Below are positions 1 through 8,205 of a stretch of DNA of 25,520 bases, piece by piece. Both the position numbers and the translations under genes were made by a program. Positions within the stretch are counted from its first letter, which is position 1. Every line of letters begins with the position of its first letter. The notes beneath the pieces were generated by a model that worked only from the letters and a program-made list of their open reading frames with translations, was not told the origin of the DNA and did no database searches. The DNA is from an uncultured Bacteroidota bacterium (GTDB lineage Bacteria > Bacteroidota > Bacteroidia > Chitinophagales > Chitinophagaceae): positions 1-25,520 of the forward strand of contig CAIZMD010000175.1 in assembly GCA_903933995.1 (NCBI GenBank), written 5' to 3'.

Positions 1-30
1 ATGTGATGATTAGTTGTTGTATTTTTTTGA

Positions 31-732
31 ATGCATCAATTAGTAGAAGATAGTTTTCATGGAATAGCCCACCTGCTATTTCCACATTGTTGTATGGGAT
101 GCAATACAGTTTTAGAACATAGAAAAGAAATACTTTGTTATGCTTGCAGTAGTTTATTACCCCGCACCAATTTTGAAAACCAGGAAGGCAATCCTTTAGA
201 AAAATGTTTTTATGGAAGAGTACCTATTGCATCTGCCACAGCTGCATTTTATTTTTCTAGAAAAAGTATCCTACACCAATTATTGGTTTGTTTAAAATAC
301 AAACAGCACAAAGAAGTAGGTTGGTTTATGGGAAGGTTATTGGGATATCAATTAGCAAAAGCTGCAAGATTTCAAGAAATAGATCTCATCTTTCCACTTC
401 CCCTACATCCCAACAAATTAAAAATCAGGGGTTATAATCAAGCAGCATTAATTGCAGAAGGCATTCAATCTGTTTGGTCAAAAAAATTGGTGTTGGATGC
501 GGCAATCAGAACAGGATTTTCCCAGTCTCAAACGGTCAGCAATCGGGTTCATAGATGGCAAAAAATGCAAGGCGTTTTTCAGCTTGAGAATCAATCATCT
601 ATTCAAGGAAAAAGGGTCTTATTAATAGACGACGTGGCCACCACTGGAGCTACATTAGAAGCCTGTGGATCTGCCCTACTTCAGGGAAAACCCGCTTCTT
701 TGAGCATTGCAACCGTGGCTTATACCCTCTAA
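31..732 (+). CDS. comF: ComF family phosphoribosyltransferase-like protein
   Basis: This 233-residue protein matches the ComF family, which is linked to DNA uptake and has a phosphoribosyltransferase fold. The N-terminus has a four-cysteine zinc-ribbon pattern (C21, C24, C36, C39, with an extra C20). The family motif RGYNQA is at 133-138, and the PRPP-binding loop LLIDDVATTGAT is at 197-208. The length is normal for the family. The ATG at 31 gives a start just before the zinc ribbon, as expected. The biochemical substrate is not known for the family. The next gene is on the same strand 66 bases on, with a hairpin between. The identification is firm; a role in competence here is inference. Confidence 0.93.
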   Translation: MHQLVEDSFHGIAHLLFPHCCMGCNTVLEHRKEILCYACSSLLPRTNFENQEGNPLEKCFYGRVPIASATAAFYFSRKSILHQLLVCLKYKQHKEVGWFMGRLLGYQLAKAARFQEIDLIFPLPLHPNKLKIRGYNQAALIAEGIQSVWSKKLVLDAAIRTGFSQSQTVSNRVHRWQKMQGVFQLENQSSIQGKRVLLIDDVATTGATLEACGSALLQGKPASLSIATVAYTL

Positions 733-754
733 TGGCCCATTTATCTAAAAAATG

Positions 755-779
755 CAACTTTTTCCTCAAAAAGTTGTTT
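755..779 (+). terminator. Hairpin after comF, possible terminator
   Basis: A perfect 9-bp stem (755-763 with 768-776) closes a 4-base loop and is followed by only three T residues. It lies between the comF stop and the next gene's start. The short T-tract makes it a weak candidate that may only attenuate transcription. Confidence 0.45.
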
Positions 780-798
780 CTTGTACAAAATCACAGTC

Positions 799-1335
799 AT
801 GAAATATCTATTAACCATTGCTATTGTCAGCATCTTAAGCGCTTTTACCATGCCAGGTGATGGCGGAAGCATTCACAGCTTTAAAGTAAAATCTATAGAG
901 GGAGGCACTATTGACTTCTCTAAATTCAAGGGTAAAAAAATCTTAGTGGTGAATACTGCATCAAAATGTGGTTATACTCCACAGTATGAAGCTTTAGAAA
1001 AAGTATATGAGCAATACAAAGACAAATTGGTAATTGTAGGATTCCCTGCCAATAATTTTGGTGCTCAAGAACCTGGATCTGATGGTGAAATCCAAGAATT
1101 CTGCAAAGCCCGTTTTGGCGTAAAATTCCCCTTGGCTAGCAAGATTAGCGTGAAAGGTGAAGATATGGCCCCCATTTACAAATGGTTAACTACCAAATCT
1201 GAAAACGGCGTATTAGACGCTACCATTGCTTGGAATTTCAACAAATTCTTATTGGATGAAAACGGGAAGATGATTGCTTACTTCCCAAGTAAAGTAACTC
1301 CTGACAGCGAAGAAATTACCAAATACCTGAAATAA
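799..1335 (+). CDS. Glutathione peroxidase family protein (thiol peroxidase), exported
   Basis: The 178-residue product is a cysteine-type GPx, which reduces hydroperoxides and in bacteria usually uses thioredoxin. The catalytic tetrad is intact: C57 in NTASKCGYTPQY, Q90 in the FGAQEPG motif, and W145-N146 in AWNFNKFL. A second cysteine at C102 (EIQEFC) matches the resolving cysteine of yeast Gpx3, which favours a thioredoxin-dependent two-cysteine mechanism. The ATG at 799 is chosen because it begins a signal-like segment (MKYLLTIAIVSILSAFTM). A TTG at 781 would add six residues in front of it. The protein is therefore probably periplasmic. A hairpin terminator follows, so the gene is probably monocistronic. 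Confidence 0.92.
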   Translation: MKYLLTIAIVSILSAFTMPGDGGSIHSFKVKSIEGGTIDFSKFKGKKILVVNTASKCGYTPQYEALEKVYEQYKDKLVIVGFPANNFGAQEPGSDGEIQEFCKARFGVKFPLASKISVKGEDMAPIYKWLTTKSENGVLDATIAWNFNKFLLDENGKMIAYFPSKVTPDSEEITKYLK

Positions 1336-1357
1336 GCAGGTTACTATATTATTGTAT

Positions 1358-1395
1358 AAAAGAAGTTGCTCTTTCCGGGCAGCTTCTTTTATTTT
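1358..1395 (+). terminator. Rho-independent terminator after the GPx gene
   Basis: A 12-base arm at 1358-1369 pairs with 1379-1390 (one G-U pair) around a 9-base loop. The 3' arm ends in TTTT and is followed by ATTTTG. It sits between the peroxidase stop and holB. Just downstream, TACCTTTC at 1397-1404 resembles the Bacteroidota -7 element TAnnTTTG and could start holB transcription. Confidence 0.7.
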
Positions 1396-1420
1396 GTACC
1401 TTTCAAGCCAATCAGGACAG

Positions 1421-2620
1421 ATGTTATTCAAGGAGATTATTGGTCAACAGGATTTAAAACAGCATTTGGCAGAAATGGTAGAGCAAAACCGTTTGAGCCA
1501 TGCCCTACTCTTCTTGGGTAAAGAAGGTTCTGGCGCCTTGGCCCTGGCCTTGGCTTTTGCCCAATACGTGGTAAGCATCCCTGCCCCATCTCCTGTAGTA
1601 GAAGATTTGTTTGGTGGTCAAACAGCTTTGGAGCCCACCCCATCTTATATTCATCCTGATCAAATAGGCCAGCAACCGGCTTATGCAAGGGCTGCGCAGT
1701 TATTACACCCCGATCTTCATTTTAGCTATCCTGTTATTTCTAAAAAATCCGGAGACAAACAATTAAGCTCCAATTTCATCTCTGAATGGAGGGAGTTTAT
1801 TCAGCAATATCCTTATGGCAATGTCTATGATTGGTTACAATTTATAGGGGCTGAAAACAAGCAAGGAAATATTAGCTCAGACGAATGCAACGAAATCATC
1901 CATAAACTCAGCCTAAAAAGCTTTGAAAGCAATTTTAAGGTCTTGGTACTCTGGATGCCCGAATACCTGAAAAAAGAGGGCAATAAGCTCTTAAAACTCA
2001 TAGAAGAACCCCCAGCCAATACCCTATTTATCTTGGTAGCTGAAACAGAGGAGCAGATCCTGCCTACCATTCTGAGTAGGTGTCAATTGGTGAAAATTCC
2101 CCTGTTAGAAGACAAAGACATAGAAATTGCCTTGACTGAAAGGGCAAAAGCCCCTGCAGAAACGGCGGCACAAATAGCGGCCATCGCCGGAGGCAATTAT
2201 AGAGAAGCCTTGCAATTGCTGCAGCACGCAGACGAAGACTGGCAGAGCCTGCTCAGGGAATGGCTGAACGCCACGCTCAAGGGTGGACCCGTTGCCCAAG
2301 TCAAATTTGTAGAAGAAGTGGCCAAATTGGGCCGGGAAAAGCAAAAACAGTTTCTCCGCTATTTTAACCATTTGCTGGCCCAAAGCATTAGAATCAAGAT
2401 TTTGGGGCCGGATTTTGCCCAATTACCCGAAAAAGAGAAGGATTTTGCCCAGCGTCTGAATAAAATTGCATCGGTTAGCCAGCAACAGGCCCTGATTGAA
2501 GAATTGGACCGGGCCAGTTACTATGTAGAAAGGAATGCGCACGCCAAAATGCTCTTCCAGGCACTGACCATTAAACTCTATCACATCATTCAGAACAAAA
2601 CCCTAATTTTGGAAAGTTAG
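1421..2620 (+). CDS. holB: DNA polymerase III subunit delta' (clamp loader)
   Basis: The 399-residue protein belongs to the clamp-loader AAA+ family, whose delta' subunit helps load the sliding clamp. The N-terminus FKEIIGQQDLKQHL, the segment NKLLKLIEEPP (188-198) and the SRC motif (219-221) are characteristic. ATG 1421 is chosen because it places MLFKEIIGQ at the N-terminus, as in homologues; a longer in-frame reading from 1352 runs through the terminator hairpin. The P-loop region GKEGSGALA (33-41) lacks the lysine, as expected for a non-hydrolysing subunit. The usual four-cysteine zinc module before HPDLHF (96-101) is absent: residues 50-95 contain no cysteine. ricT follows on the same strand, and the holB-ricT pairing is also known from Bacillus. 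Confidence 0.93.
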   Translation: MLFKEIIGQQDLKQHLAEMVEQNRLSHALLFLGKEGSGALALALAFAQYVVSIPAPSPVVEDLFGGQTALEPTPSYIHPDQIGQQPAYARAAQLLHPDLHFSYPVISKKSGDKQLSSNFISEWREFIQQYPYGNVYDWLQFIGAENKQGNISSDECNEIIHKLSLKSFESNFKVLVLWMPEYLKKEGNKLLKLIEEPPANTLFILVAETEEQILPTILSRCQLVKIPLLEDKDIEIALTERAKAPAETAAQIAAIAGGNYREALQLLQHADEDWQSLLREWLNATLKGGPVAQVKFVEEVAKLGREKQKQFLRYFNHLLAQSIRIKILGPDFAQLPEKEKDFAQRLNKIASVSQQQALIEELDRASYYVERNAHAKMLFQALTIKLYHIIQNKTLILES

Positions 2621-2832
2621 GATTTGGCAGTGGCATCACTGTGCAAGTCTCTGTGTGAGTGGGGCTGAAAAATTTCAGCAAGAAGGTAAAGCGGGTTTGA
2701 AAAACCAAAGGATTCAGGTTCATCTCTACATATTCCAATACAATGCGTTGAAAAATGCGTTACTGAACCAATGTATCCCAAAGTTCCCAGCCAACCTTTC
2801 CACTAATTTATTAACCTATTATTACTCAGTAT

Positions 2833-4380
2833 ATGGGATGTGGATCATGTGGAACAGGCACACCAAATGGGTGTAAGAGCAATGGAGGATGTAGCACTGG
2901 CGGTTGTAACCGTTTGAATGTGCACGACTGGTTGTTGAATCTTCCTTTTAGCGACCCTGAAAGTTCTTGCAAAGTGGTGGAAGTAAGTTTCAAAAACGGA
3001 AGCCGAAAAGACTATTTCAGAAACAATACCCTGCAATATTTTGAAAAAGGCGATTACGTAACCGTGGAAGGTGTGGGTGGATTTGACGTGGGTGAAGTGA
3101 GCCTAACCGGTGAACTGGTTCGAATGCAGATGAAGAAAAAATCTGTAGACGAGTTTAGTCCAGAAATGAAAAAGATTCTGCGCAAAAGTTCTGACAGGGA
3201 TATTGAAACTTTCAAGATTAGTAAGAGCCGTGAACAGGAAATGCTTTCTAGAAGCCGTGCCGTTGCCCGTACCCTGAACCTGCAAATGAAATTGAGTGAG
3301 ATTGAAGTGCAGGCCGATGGTAAAAAAGGAACTTTCTTTTACACAGCGGATGACCGCGTAGATTTTCGTGAGCTCATTAAAATCTTTGCTGGCGATTTTA
3401 AACTAAAGGTAGAAATGCGCCAGATAGGCATCCGTCAGGAAGCCGCCAAAGTAGGAGGTATTGGAAGTTGCGGAAGAGAACTTTGCTGCAGCACTTGGTT
3501 GAATGATTTTAAAAGCGTGAATACTACTGCTGCCAGGTATCAGAACCTCTCTATTAATCAGACCAAATTAAGCGGTCAGTGTGGCCGATTAAAATGCTGT
3601 CTGAACTTTGAGTTGGATACTTATCTAGACGCATTGCAGCAATTCCCAGATTATGCAGACCAATTGGACACCGTGATGGGAACAGCCCAATTGATCAAAA
3701 AAGATATTTTCAAAAACCTGATGTGGTATATTTTACCCAACAATAGCAAACACTATCCTTTGACCATTCAGCGCGTAAAAGAAATTAAACGCCTGAACCA
3801 AGCTGGCACCAAGGTAGATGAGCTGCAAGCGGTAGAAGTAGTTTCAGGTAAACCAAAAGAAGTAGAACCTGCATTTGTAGACGTGGTTGGTCAGATTAGT
3901 CTGAAGAGCCTTGAAAGAAATGACCGCCGCAGAAGGGATCAGGACCGTGGTAATGACCGCAGACCTGAGAATAGGGATCAGCGCGGGCCGCGCGATGTTA
4001 ATAGAGATAATCGCGGACCTGGGCAAGGACAGCAAGGACCTCGTGGACCACAACAAAATAGAGGGCCTCAACAAGCTGGACCCCGTGGACCACAGCAACA
4101 ACAGGGTCAAAGACCTCCACAGGAAAACCGTGGACCTGGTCAAGGACAAGGACCTCGTGGGCCACAGCAAAATAGAGGACCACAGGGACCTCGCGGACCA
4201 CAACAGCAACAGGGGCAAAGACCACCACAGGAAAATCGTGGACCTGGTCAAGGACAAGGACCTCGTGGACCGCAGCAAAACCGCGGACCACAGCAACAAA
4301 GACCACAGGGACCAAGACCACCACAACAACAAGGACCTCAAAATCCTCCACCGGCCCCACCACCAACGGAAGGATCATAA
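2833..4380 (+). CDS. ricT: PSP1 domain protein RicT, with repetitive disordered tail
   Basis: The product has 515 residues. The cysteine-rich N-terminus (C3, C6, C14, C20, C25) and the PSP1 domain with its cysteine motifs (C213, C218, C219 in GSCGRELCC; C250, C255, C256 in QCGRLKCC) match RicT/YaaT. In Bacillus, RicT joins a Ric complex that binds Fe-S clusters and steers RNase Y-dependent mRNA processing. Here that role is inferred from homology. From about residue 361 the protein becomes an Arg/Asp/Asn-rich and then Gly/Pro/Gln/Arg-rich tail of about 150 residues with internal repeats, surely disordered. Such a tail is compatible with RNA or protein contacts, but no function can be read from it. 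The ATG at 2833 opens directly on the cysteine cluster. A strong terminator follows the stop. Confidence 0.9.
   Translation: MGCGSCGTGTPNGCKSNGGCSTGGCNRLNVHDWLLNLPFSDPESSCKVVEVSFKNGSRKDYFRNNTLQYFEKGDYVTVEGVGGFDVGEVSLTGELVRMQMKKKSVDEFSPEMKKILRKSSDRDIETFKISKSREQEMLSRSRAVARTLNLQMKLSEIEVQADGKKGTFFYTADDRVDFRELIKIFAGDFKLKVEMRQIGIRQEAAKVGGIGSCGRELCCSTWLNDFKSVNTTAARYQNLSINQTKLSGQCGRLKCCLNFELDTYLDALQQFPDYADQLDTVMGTAQLIKKDIFKNLMWYILPNNSKHYPLTIQRVKEIKRLNQAGTKVDELQAVEVVSGKPKEVEPAFVDVVGQISLKSLERNDRRRRDQDRGNDRRPENRDQRGPRDVNRDNRGPGQGQQGPRGPQQNRGPQQAGPRGPQQQQGQRPPQENRGPGQGQGPRGPQQNRGPQGPRGPQQQQGQRPPQENRGPGQGQGPRGPQQNRGPQQQRPQGPRPPQQQGPQNPPPAPPPTEGS
4018..4340 (+). repeat. Tandem repeat encoding the Pro/Gln/Gly/Arg tail of RicT
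   Basis: A 108-bp (36-codon) unit is present twice in tandem, at 4081-4188 and 4189-4296. The units begin PRGPQQQQGQRPPQENRGPG and differ only at synonymous positions. A partial, more diverged copy precedes them from about 4018, and a decayed fragment follows to about 4340. The unit length is a multiple of three, so gain or loss of copies would keep the frame. Long open frames on other strands here are by-products of the repeat. Confidence 0.85.
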
Positions 4381-4383
4381 AAT

Positions 4384-4421
4384 AAAAAATGCCGCTCAGA
4401 TTTCTCGAGCGGCATTTTTAT
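4384..4421. terminator. Bidirectional terminator between ricT and the M3 peptidase gene
   Basis: A perfect 13-bp stem (4385-4397 with 4407-4419) holds the core TGCCGCTC and closes a 9-base loop. It has A residues on the left and T residues on the right, so each strand reads into a U-tract. It lies 5 bases past the ricT stop and about 120 bases past the end of the convergent peptidase gene. Confidence 0.88.
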
Positions 4422-4436
4422 TTCAGTTAAGATTAC

Positions 4437-4540
4437 AAAGTTTTAGTGAATAGTGTTTGAATGAAAAGTTTTAGTGATTAAATGAAAAGTTCCTCTCATT
4501 CTTCACTCTTATCTCTTCACTTCCTTCCTCTCTTCACTTT
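4437..4540. repeat. Short direct repeats between ricT and the M3 peptidase gene
   Basis: AAAGTTTTAGTGA occurs at 4437-4449 and 4465-4477, and ATGAAAAGTT at 4461-4470 and 4482-4491. TCTTCACT occurs three times at 4500-4507, 4514-4521 and 4531-4538 in a pyrimidine-rich run. No open frame or clear hairpin explains them. Confidence 0.6.
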
Positions 4541-4541
4541 C

Positions 4542-6260
4542 CTAAATTTTGTCCATTTCTGCAGCTGTAAACTCCATCAATGTTTTAATATGATTGGGTG
4601 ATAGGTCAAATTTCAAACCCGCTGCTTTGTACAATTCCGGCAATGTTTTAGTACCACCCAAACTCAAAGCCTGAATATAATTTTCCAAAGCTTGTTGAGG
4701 ATTGTTTTGGTACTGCATCCAAAGTCCTATTGCACCTAATTGTGCAATGCCATATTCAATATAATAGAACGGCACTTCAAACAAATGCAACTGGCGCTGC
4801 CAAGCAATTTCACGATATTTTTCTAACCCAGTGTAGTCAATACTCTTGGTAGAAAATTCTGCTAAAATAGACATCCAAGTGTTGGTTCTTTCTTCCACAG
4901 TATGTTGGGGATGCTCGTATACCCAGTGTTGGTATTTATCAATGATGGCAATCCATGGGAAGATGGTAATGGTTCTTTCTAATTGGTGTTCTTTGGCGCG
5001 CTTCAAGTCTTCCGCATTATCAAAAAATGCTTCCCAATGATTCATGCTAAATAACTCCATGGCCATACTTGCAACTTCGGCAATCTCCATAGGATATTCC
5101 TTGAAGGCGCTGAGTTCTAGGTTATGTGATAAGAATGAATGAATGGCGTGTCCACCCTCGTGAACCATGGTAGTTACATCACTCATTTGACCGGCCGCAT
5201 TCATAAAAATAAAGGGTGCGCCAGATTCTGTGAGTGGACAATTATATCCACCTGGAGCCTTGCCCTTTCTGCTTTCTAAATCAAAATGATTAAGTTGATC
5301 CATTTTGCGCAAACAGTTGGCAAAAAAGGGATTCATGGTTTCAAAACATTTTACTGATTTTTCATACAAATCCTTTCCATCAGTAAATGGTTTCAAGGGT
5401 TGAACACCAGCAGGTTCTGCTTCTGTATCCCATGGATATAATTTATCTAATTGCAGTTTGGCTTTTTTGCGCGCATAGATTTTTTCAATCAAGGGTAGCA
5501 CATGCAATTTCACTGCTTCGTGAAACTGATAACAGTCTTCCTTACTATAATCAAAGCGGCCAAGTTCTACAAATTTGTAGTCTCTATAGTTTGCAAAACC
5601 AGCATTCTTAGCTACCTGGTCTCTCTTCCCAATCAGGTTGCTATATAGTTCATTCATGGCATCCTTGTCTTGCAAACGACGCTCCTGAATTTTTCTATAT
5701 ACTTCTTCTCTCAATGCCCTATCATGACTCTCTAGAAATTTACCCGCTTGTTGCAGGGTATATTCCTGTCCGTTTACTTCAATAGTCATTTTACCTGCAA
5801 TGGCGCCATACTGTTGTTGCAATACACTCAATTCTGCTTGCAGGGGAATATTGGCTTCGCGGAAAAGGTCAATGCTTTTTTTCACGGAACGCAGGTAAGT
5901 AAAATACTTGTCCTGATCCAATTCCTGGGTATAGGGTGAATTAACCAGTTTCTTGTTTAATTGGTCTGCATAGGGCTGCAATTTGGGCTGGATCTCCATG
6001 CAGAAATAGGTAAATGCCTCTTCCAATGCGGTATCGGTGGTATCACAGGTCATTTTAATCTGTCTCCAGCAAGCGTCTTCGCTAACCACCGCTTCTACCT
6101 CACTCATATCTTTCATCCACTGTTCTAGGTCTTCTCTGGAATTCAAGGAACGTTCTGCAAGGTTTTTGAAAAAAGGCTCTAGTAATTCCCAGGTTGTTAC
6201 TTTAAAATCTGCAGGAACAAAACTGCGTTCCAACTTCTGAATATCTGCACTTAATACCAT
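4542..6260 (-). CDS. M3 family oligoendopeptidase (PepF-like)
   Basis: This 572-residue zinc metallopeptidase belongs to family M3, which cleaves short peptides, usually in the cytoplasm. The HEXXH zinc site is HEGGH at 367-371, in MVHEGGHAIHSF. The likely third ligand is E395 in MEIAEVASM, at the usual distance. The preceding GGYNCPLTESGAPFIFMN segment is typical of the oligoendopeptidase F branch. There is no signal peptide. The ATG at 6260 starts the family-like N-terminus. The gene is divergent from mutL and has a good -7-like element upstream. Its role is probably turnover of peptides; the exact substrate cannot be read from sequence. Confidence 0.92.
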   Translation of the reverse strand: MVLSADIQKLERSFVPADFKVTTWELLEPFFKNLAERSLNSREDLEQWMKDMSEVEAVVSEDACWRQIKMTCDTTDTALEEAFTYFCMEIQPKLQPYADQLNKKLVNSPYTQELDQDKYFTYLRSVKKSIDLFREANIPLQAELSVLQQQYGAIAGKMTIEVNGQEYTLQQAGKFLESHDRALREEVYRKIQERRLQDKDAMNELYSNLIGKRDQVAKNAGFANYRDYKFVELGRFDYSKEDCYQFHEAVKLHVLPLIEKIYARKKAKLQLDKLYPWDTEAEPAGVQPLKPFTDGKDLYEKSVKCFETMNPFFANCLRKMDQLNHFDLESRKGKAPGGYNCPLTESGAPFIFMNAAGQMSDVTTMVHEGGHAIHSFLSHNLELSAFKEYPMEIAEVASMAMELFSMNHWEAFFDNAEDLKRAKEHQLERTITIFPWIAIIDKYQHWVYEHPQHTVEERTNTWMSILAEFSTKSIDYTGLEKYREIAWQRQLHLFEVPFYYIEYGIAQLGAIGLWMQYQNNPQQALENYIQALSLGGTKTLPELYKAAGLKFDLSPNHIKTLMEFTAAEMDKI

Positions 6261-6277
6261 ATCATTGATTTAAAGGG

Positions 6278-6285
6278 CAAATTTA
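6278..6285 (-). promoter_or_regulatory. Possible -7 promoter element for the M3 peptidase gene
   Basis: On the minus strand this reads TAAATTTG, an exact match to the Bacteroidota TAnnTTTG -7 element. It lies 17 bases before the ATG. I see no clear -33 TTTG partner at the usual spacing, so the call is tentative. Confidence 0.4.
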
Positions 6286-6351
6286 GTGTAACAAGACCGT
6301 GCAGATGGCGCAAGAATGCTATTTTTACAAACTTTATAAAAATTAGTGTGC

Positions 6352-8205
6352 GTGGGGGATATCATCCATTTATTACCTGACAATATAGCCAACCAGATAG
6401 CCGCTGGTGAAGTGATTCAGCGACCAGCCAGTGCCGTAAAGGAGCTCATGGAAAATGCAGTAGACGCTGGGGCTACCCAAATCAAACTCTTGGTGAGTGA
6501 TGCGGGTAAGGCCTTGGTACAAGTGATTGATAATGGCAAGGGCATGAGCGCTGCCGATGCTAAAATGGCTTTTGAAAGACATGCAACTAGTAAGATTCAA
6601 AACATAGATGACCTATTCCGCATTAAAACCATGGGATTCCGTGGTGAGGCCCTGGCTTCTATTGCGGCGGTGGCTCAAGTAGAACTCAAAACCAAAAGGG
6701 CGGAAGACGAGTTGGCTAGTTTTGTAGAAATTGAAAATAGCAGGGTTGTCAAACAAGAAAGCTGTTCTTTTCAAACAGGCACTAGCATTAGCATGAAGAA
6801 TTTGTTCTTTAATGTGCCTGCAAGAAGAAATTTTCTAAAAAGCAATGCAGCAGAAATGCGGCATATCATGGATGAATTTATTCGGGTGGCCATGGCCTTC
6901 CCCGATATTTTCTTTTCGCTTACCAGTAATGGTCAGGAAGTATTCCATTTAGAAGCGGGCTCTTTAAAGCAAAGAATTGTTCAAATCTTAGGTTCCTCTT
7001 ACAACGCCAAATTGGTGAGTGTAAATGAGGAAACAGATTATATGAATATTTATGGTTTTGTGGGCAAGCCCGATACGGCGCGCAAGACCAGAGGTGATCA
7101 GTATTTTTTTGTCAATAACCGATTTATCAAGAGTGCTTATTTAAATCACGCAGTCAATACCGCATTTGACGGCATGATTGCCAAAGATAGTTTCCCTAGT
7201 TATGTACTCTATATAGATTTGGATCCTTCACAGGTAGATATTAATGTGCACCCCACCAAGCAGGAGATCAAGTTTGAAGACGAGAAAATTATCTACGCTT
7301 TTGTACAAGCAGCGGTAAAACACGCATTGGCACAATTTAGTATTGCACCTTCTTTGGATTTTACTTTGAATGCTGATATTCAAAACCTAGACGCGGTAAG
7401 CAAACCATTTACTACGGATAAAAAAGACGCTGTTGCGGGATCTAATTTGTTCAAATCTTTTTCTCAAAAAAATCAGGCACATTTTATTGAGTCTTCGCAC
7501 CAAGCAGGTACAGAATTAAAACACTGGAAGAGTTTTTATAGTGCGGGTGATGACCAAACAAAATCAAGCGAAGCCAATACCCAAGACCCTGTTCAACAAT
7601 TATTACATACGCCCAAGACTAGGTCTATTGAAGTAATTCCTGATACCATATTACTGCAATTACACAATACCTATATTATTGCTTCTACCAATAGTGGCTT
7701 CTTATTAGTGCACCAACAATTAGCTCATGAACGCGTTTTGTATGAACGCTATAGTTTGGCCGCACACGGACAAAAAATGGCCACACAACAAAGTCTGTTT
7801 CCAATAGTTTTAGAACTAGCTCCTGCAGACGCTGCTTTGTTACAAGACCTGATGCCAGACTTATTGGCCATTGGATACCAACTAGAAACAACTGATGATC
7901 ATCAAATAGTGATTCAAGGAATTCCTGCCGATATTTTACCTGGTAATGAAAAAAATGCCATTGAATTATTGATTGAACAATTCAAACATTTTAGTGCAGA
8001 TGTAAAATTTAGCAAGCGAGAAAAACTGGTGCGCTGTATGTCTAGACAACAAGCTATTAAAGCGGGTCAATCCTTGTCTCAAAAAGAAATGATGGCCTTG
8101 ATAGAAGACTTGTTTGGTTGTAGTAGTCCCAATGTAACCCCAACGGGCAGCCCCACTTATTTGGAATTCAAAGAGGACTATTTAGACAGAATGTTTGGCA
8201 GGTAA
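6352..8205 (+). CDS. mutL: DNA mismatch repair protein MutL
   Basis: The product has about 617 residues and a GHKL ATPase N-terminus. Visible motifs are ELMENAVDAGAT (motif I), DNGKGM (II) and GFRGEALASIAAV (III), followed by the transducer region. MutL couples MutS mismatch recognition to strand removal. The start is a GTG. I prefer 6352 because it gives MGDIIHLLPDNIANQIAAGE, like homologues beginning MxDII; the GTG at 6346 adds two residues. In the C-terminal domain the metal-dependent endonuclease motifs look lost: the DQHA(x)2E region reads HQQLAHERVLYE, the ACK region reads SRQQ, and the CPHGRP region reads TPTGSP. The stop directly abuts that of convergent dacB. Confidence 0.95.
   Translation: MGDIIHLLPDNIANQIAAGEVIQRPASAVKELMENAVDAGATQIKLLVSDAGKALVQVIDNGKGMSAADAKMAFERHATSKIQNIDDLFRIKTMGFRGEALASIAAVAQVELKTKRAEDELASFVEIENSRVVKQESCSFQTGTSISMKNLFFNVPARRNFLKSNAAEMRHIMDEFIRVAMAFPDIFFSLTSNGQEVFHLEAGSLKQRIVQILGSSYNAKLVSVNEETDYMNIYGFVGKPDTARKTRGDQYFFVNNRFIKSAYLNHAVNTAFDGMIAKDSFPSYVLYIDLDPSQVDINVHPTKQEIKFEDEKIIYAFVQAAVKHALAQFSIAPSLDFTLNADIQNLDAVSKPFTTDKKDAVAGSNLFKSFSQKNQAHFIESSHQAGTELKHWKSFYSAGDDQTKSSEANTQDPVQQLLHTPKTRSIEVIPDTILLQLHNTYIIASTNSGFLLVHQQLAHERVLYERYSLAAHGQKMATQQSLFPIVLELAPADAALLQDLMPDLLAIGYQLETTDDHQIVIQGIPADILPGNEKNAIELLIEQFKHFSADVKFSKREKLVRCMSRQQAIKAGQSLSQKEMMALIEDLFGCSSPNVTPTGSPTYLEFKEDYLDRMFGR

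Noticed and set aside
1..30. Possible end of an upstream gene at the window start
   Set aside because: The 30 bases are too short and contain stops in the frames I checked, so nothing can be supported.
799..1335. Apparent loss of the GPx catalytic glutamine (NQFG reads NNFG)
   Set aside because: Aligning with GPX4 shows that the tetrad glutamine is the one in the following QEP motif, which is present (Q90).
2655..2876. 73-codon open frame between holB and ricT
   Set aside because: It overlaps the ricT start in another frame, has no family resemblance, and its composition looks non-coding. The 212-base gap otherwise shows only small hairpins and a doubled ATGCGTT word.
3844..4453. Long open frames on both strands over the ricT tail
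   Set aside because: They arise because the tail DNA is a codon-phased repeat. Their products are low-complexity (Leu/Ser/Trp, Val or Asp/His rich) and unlike any protein family.
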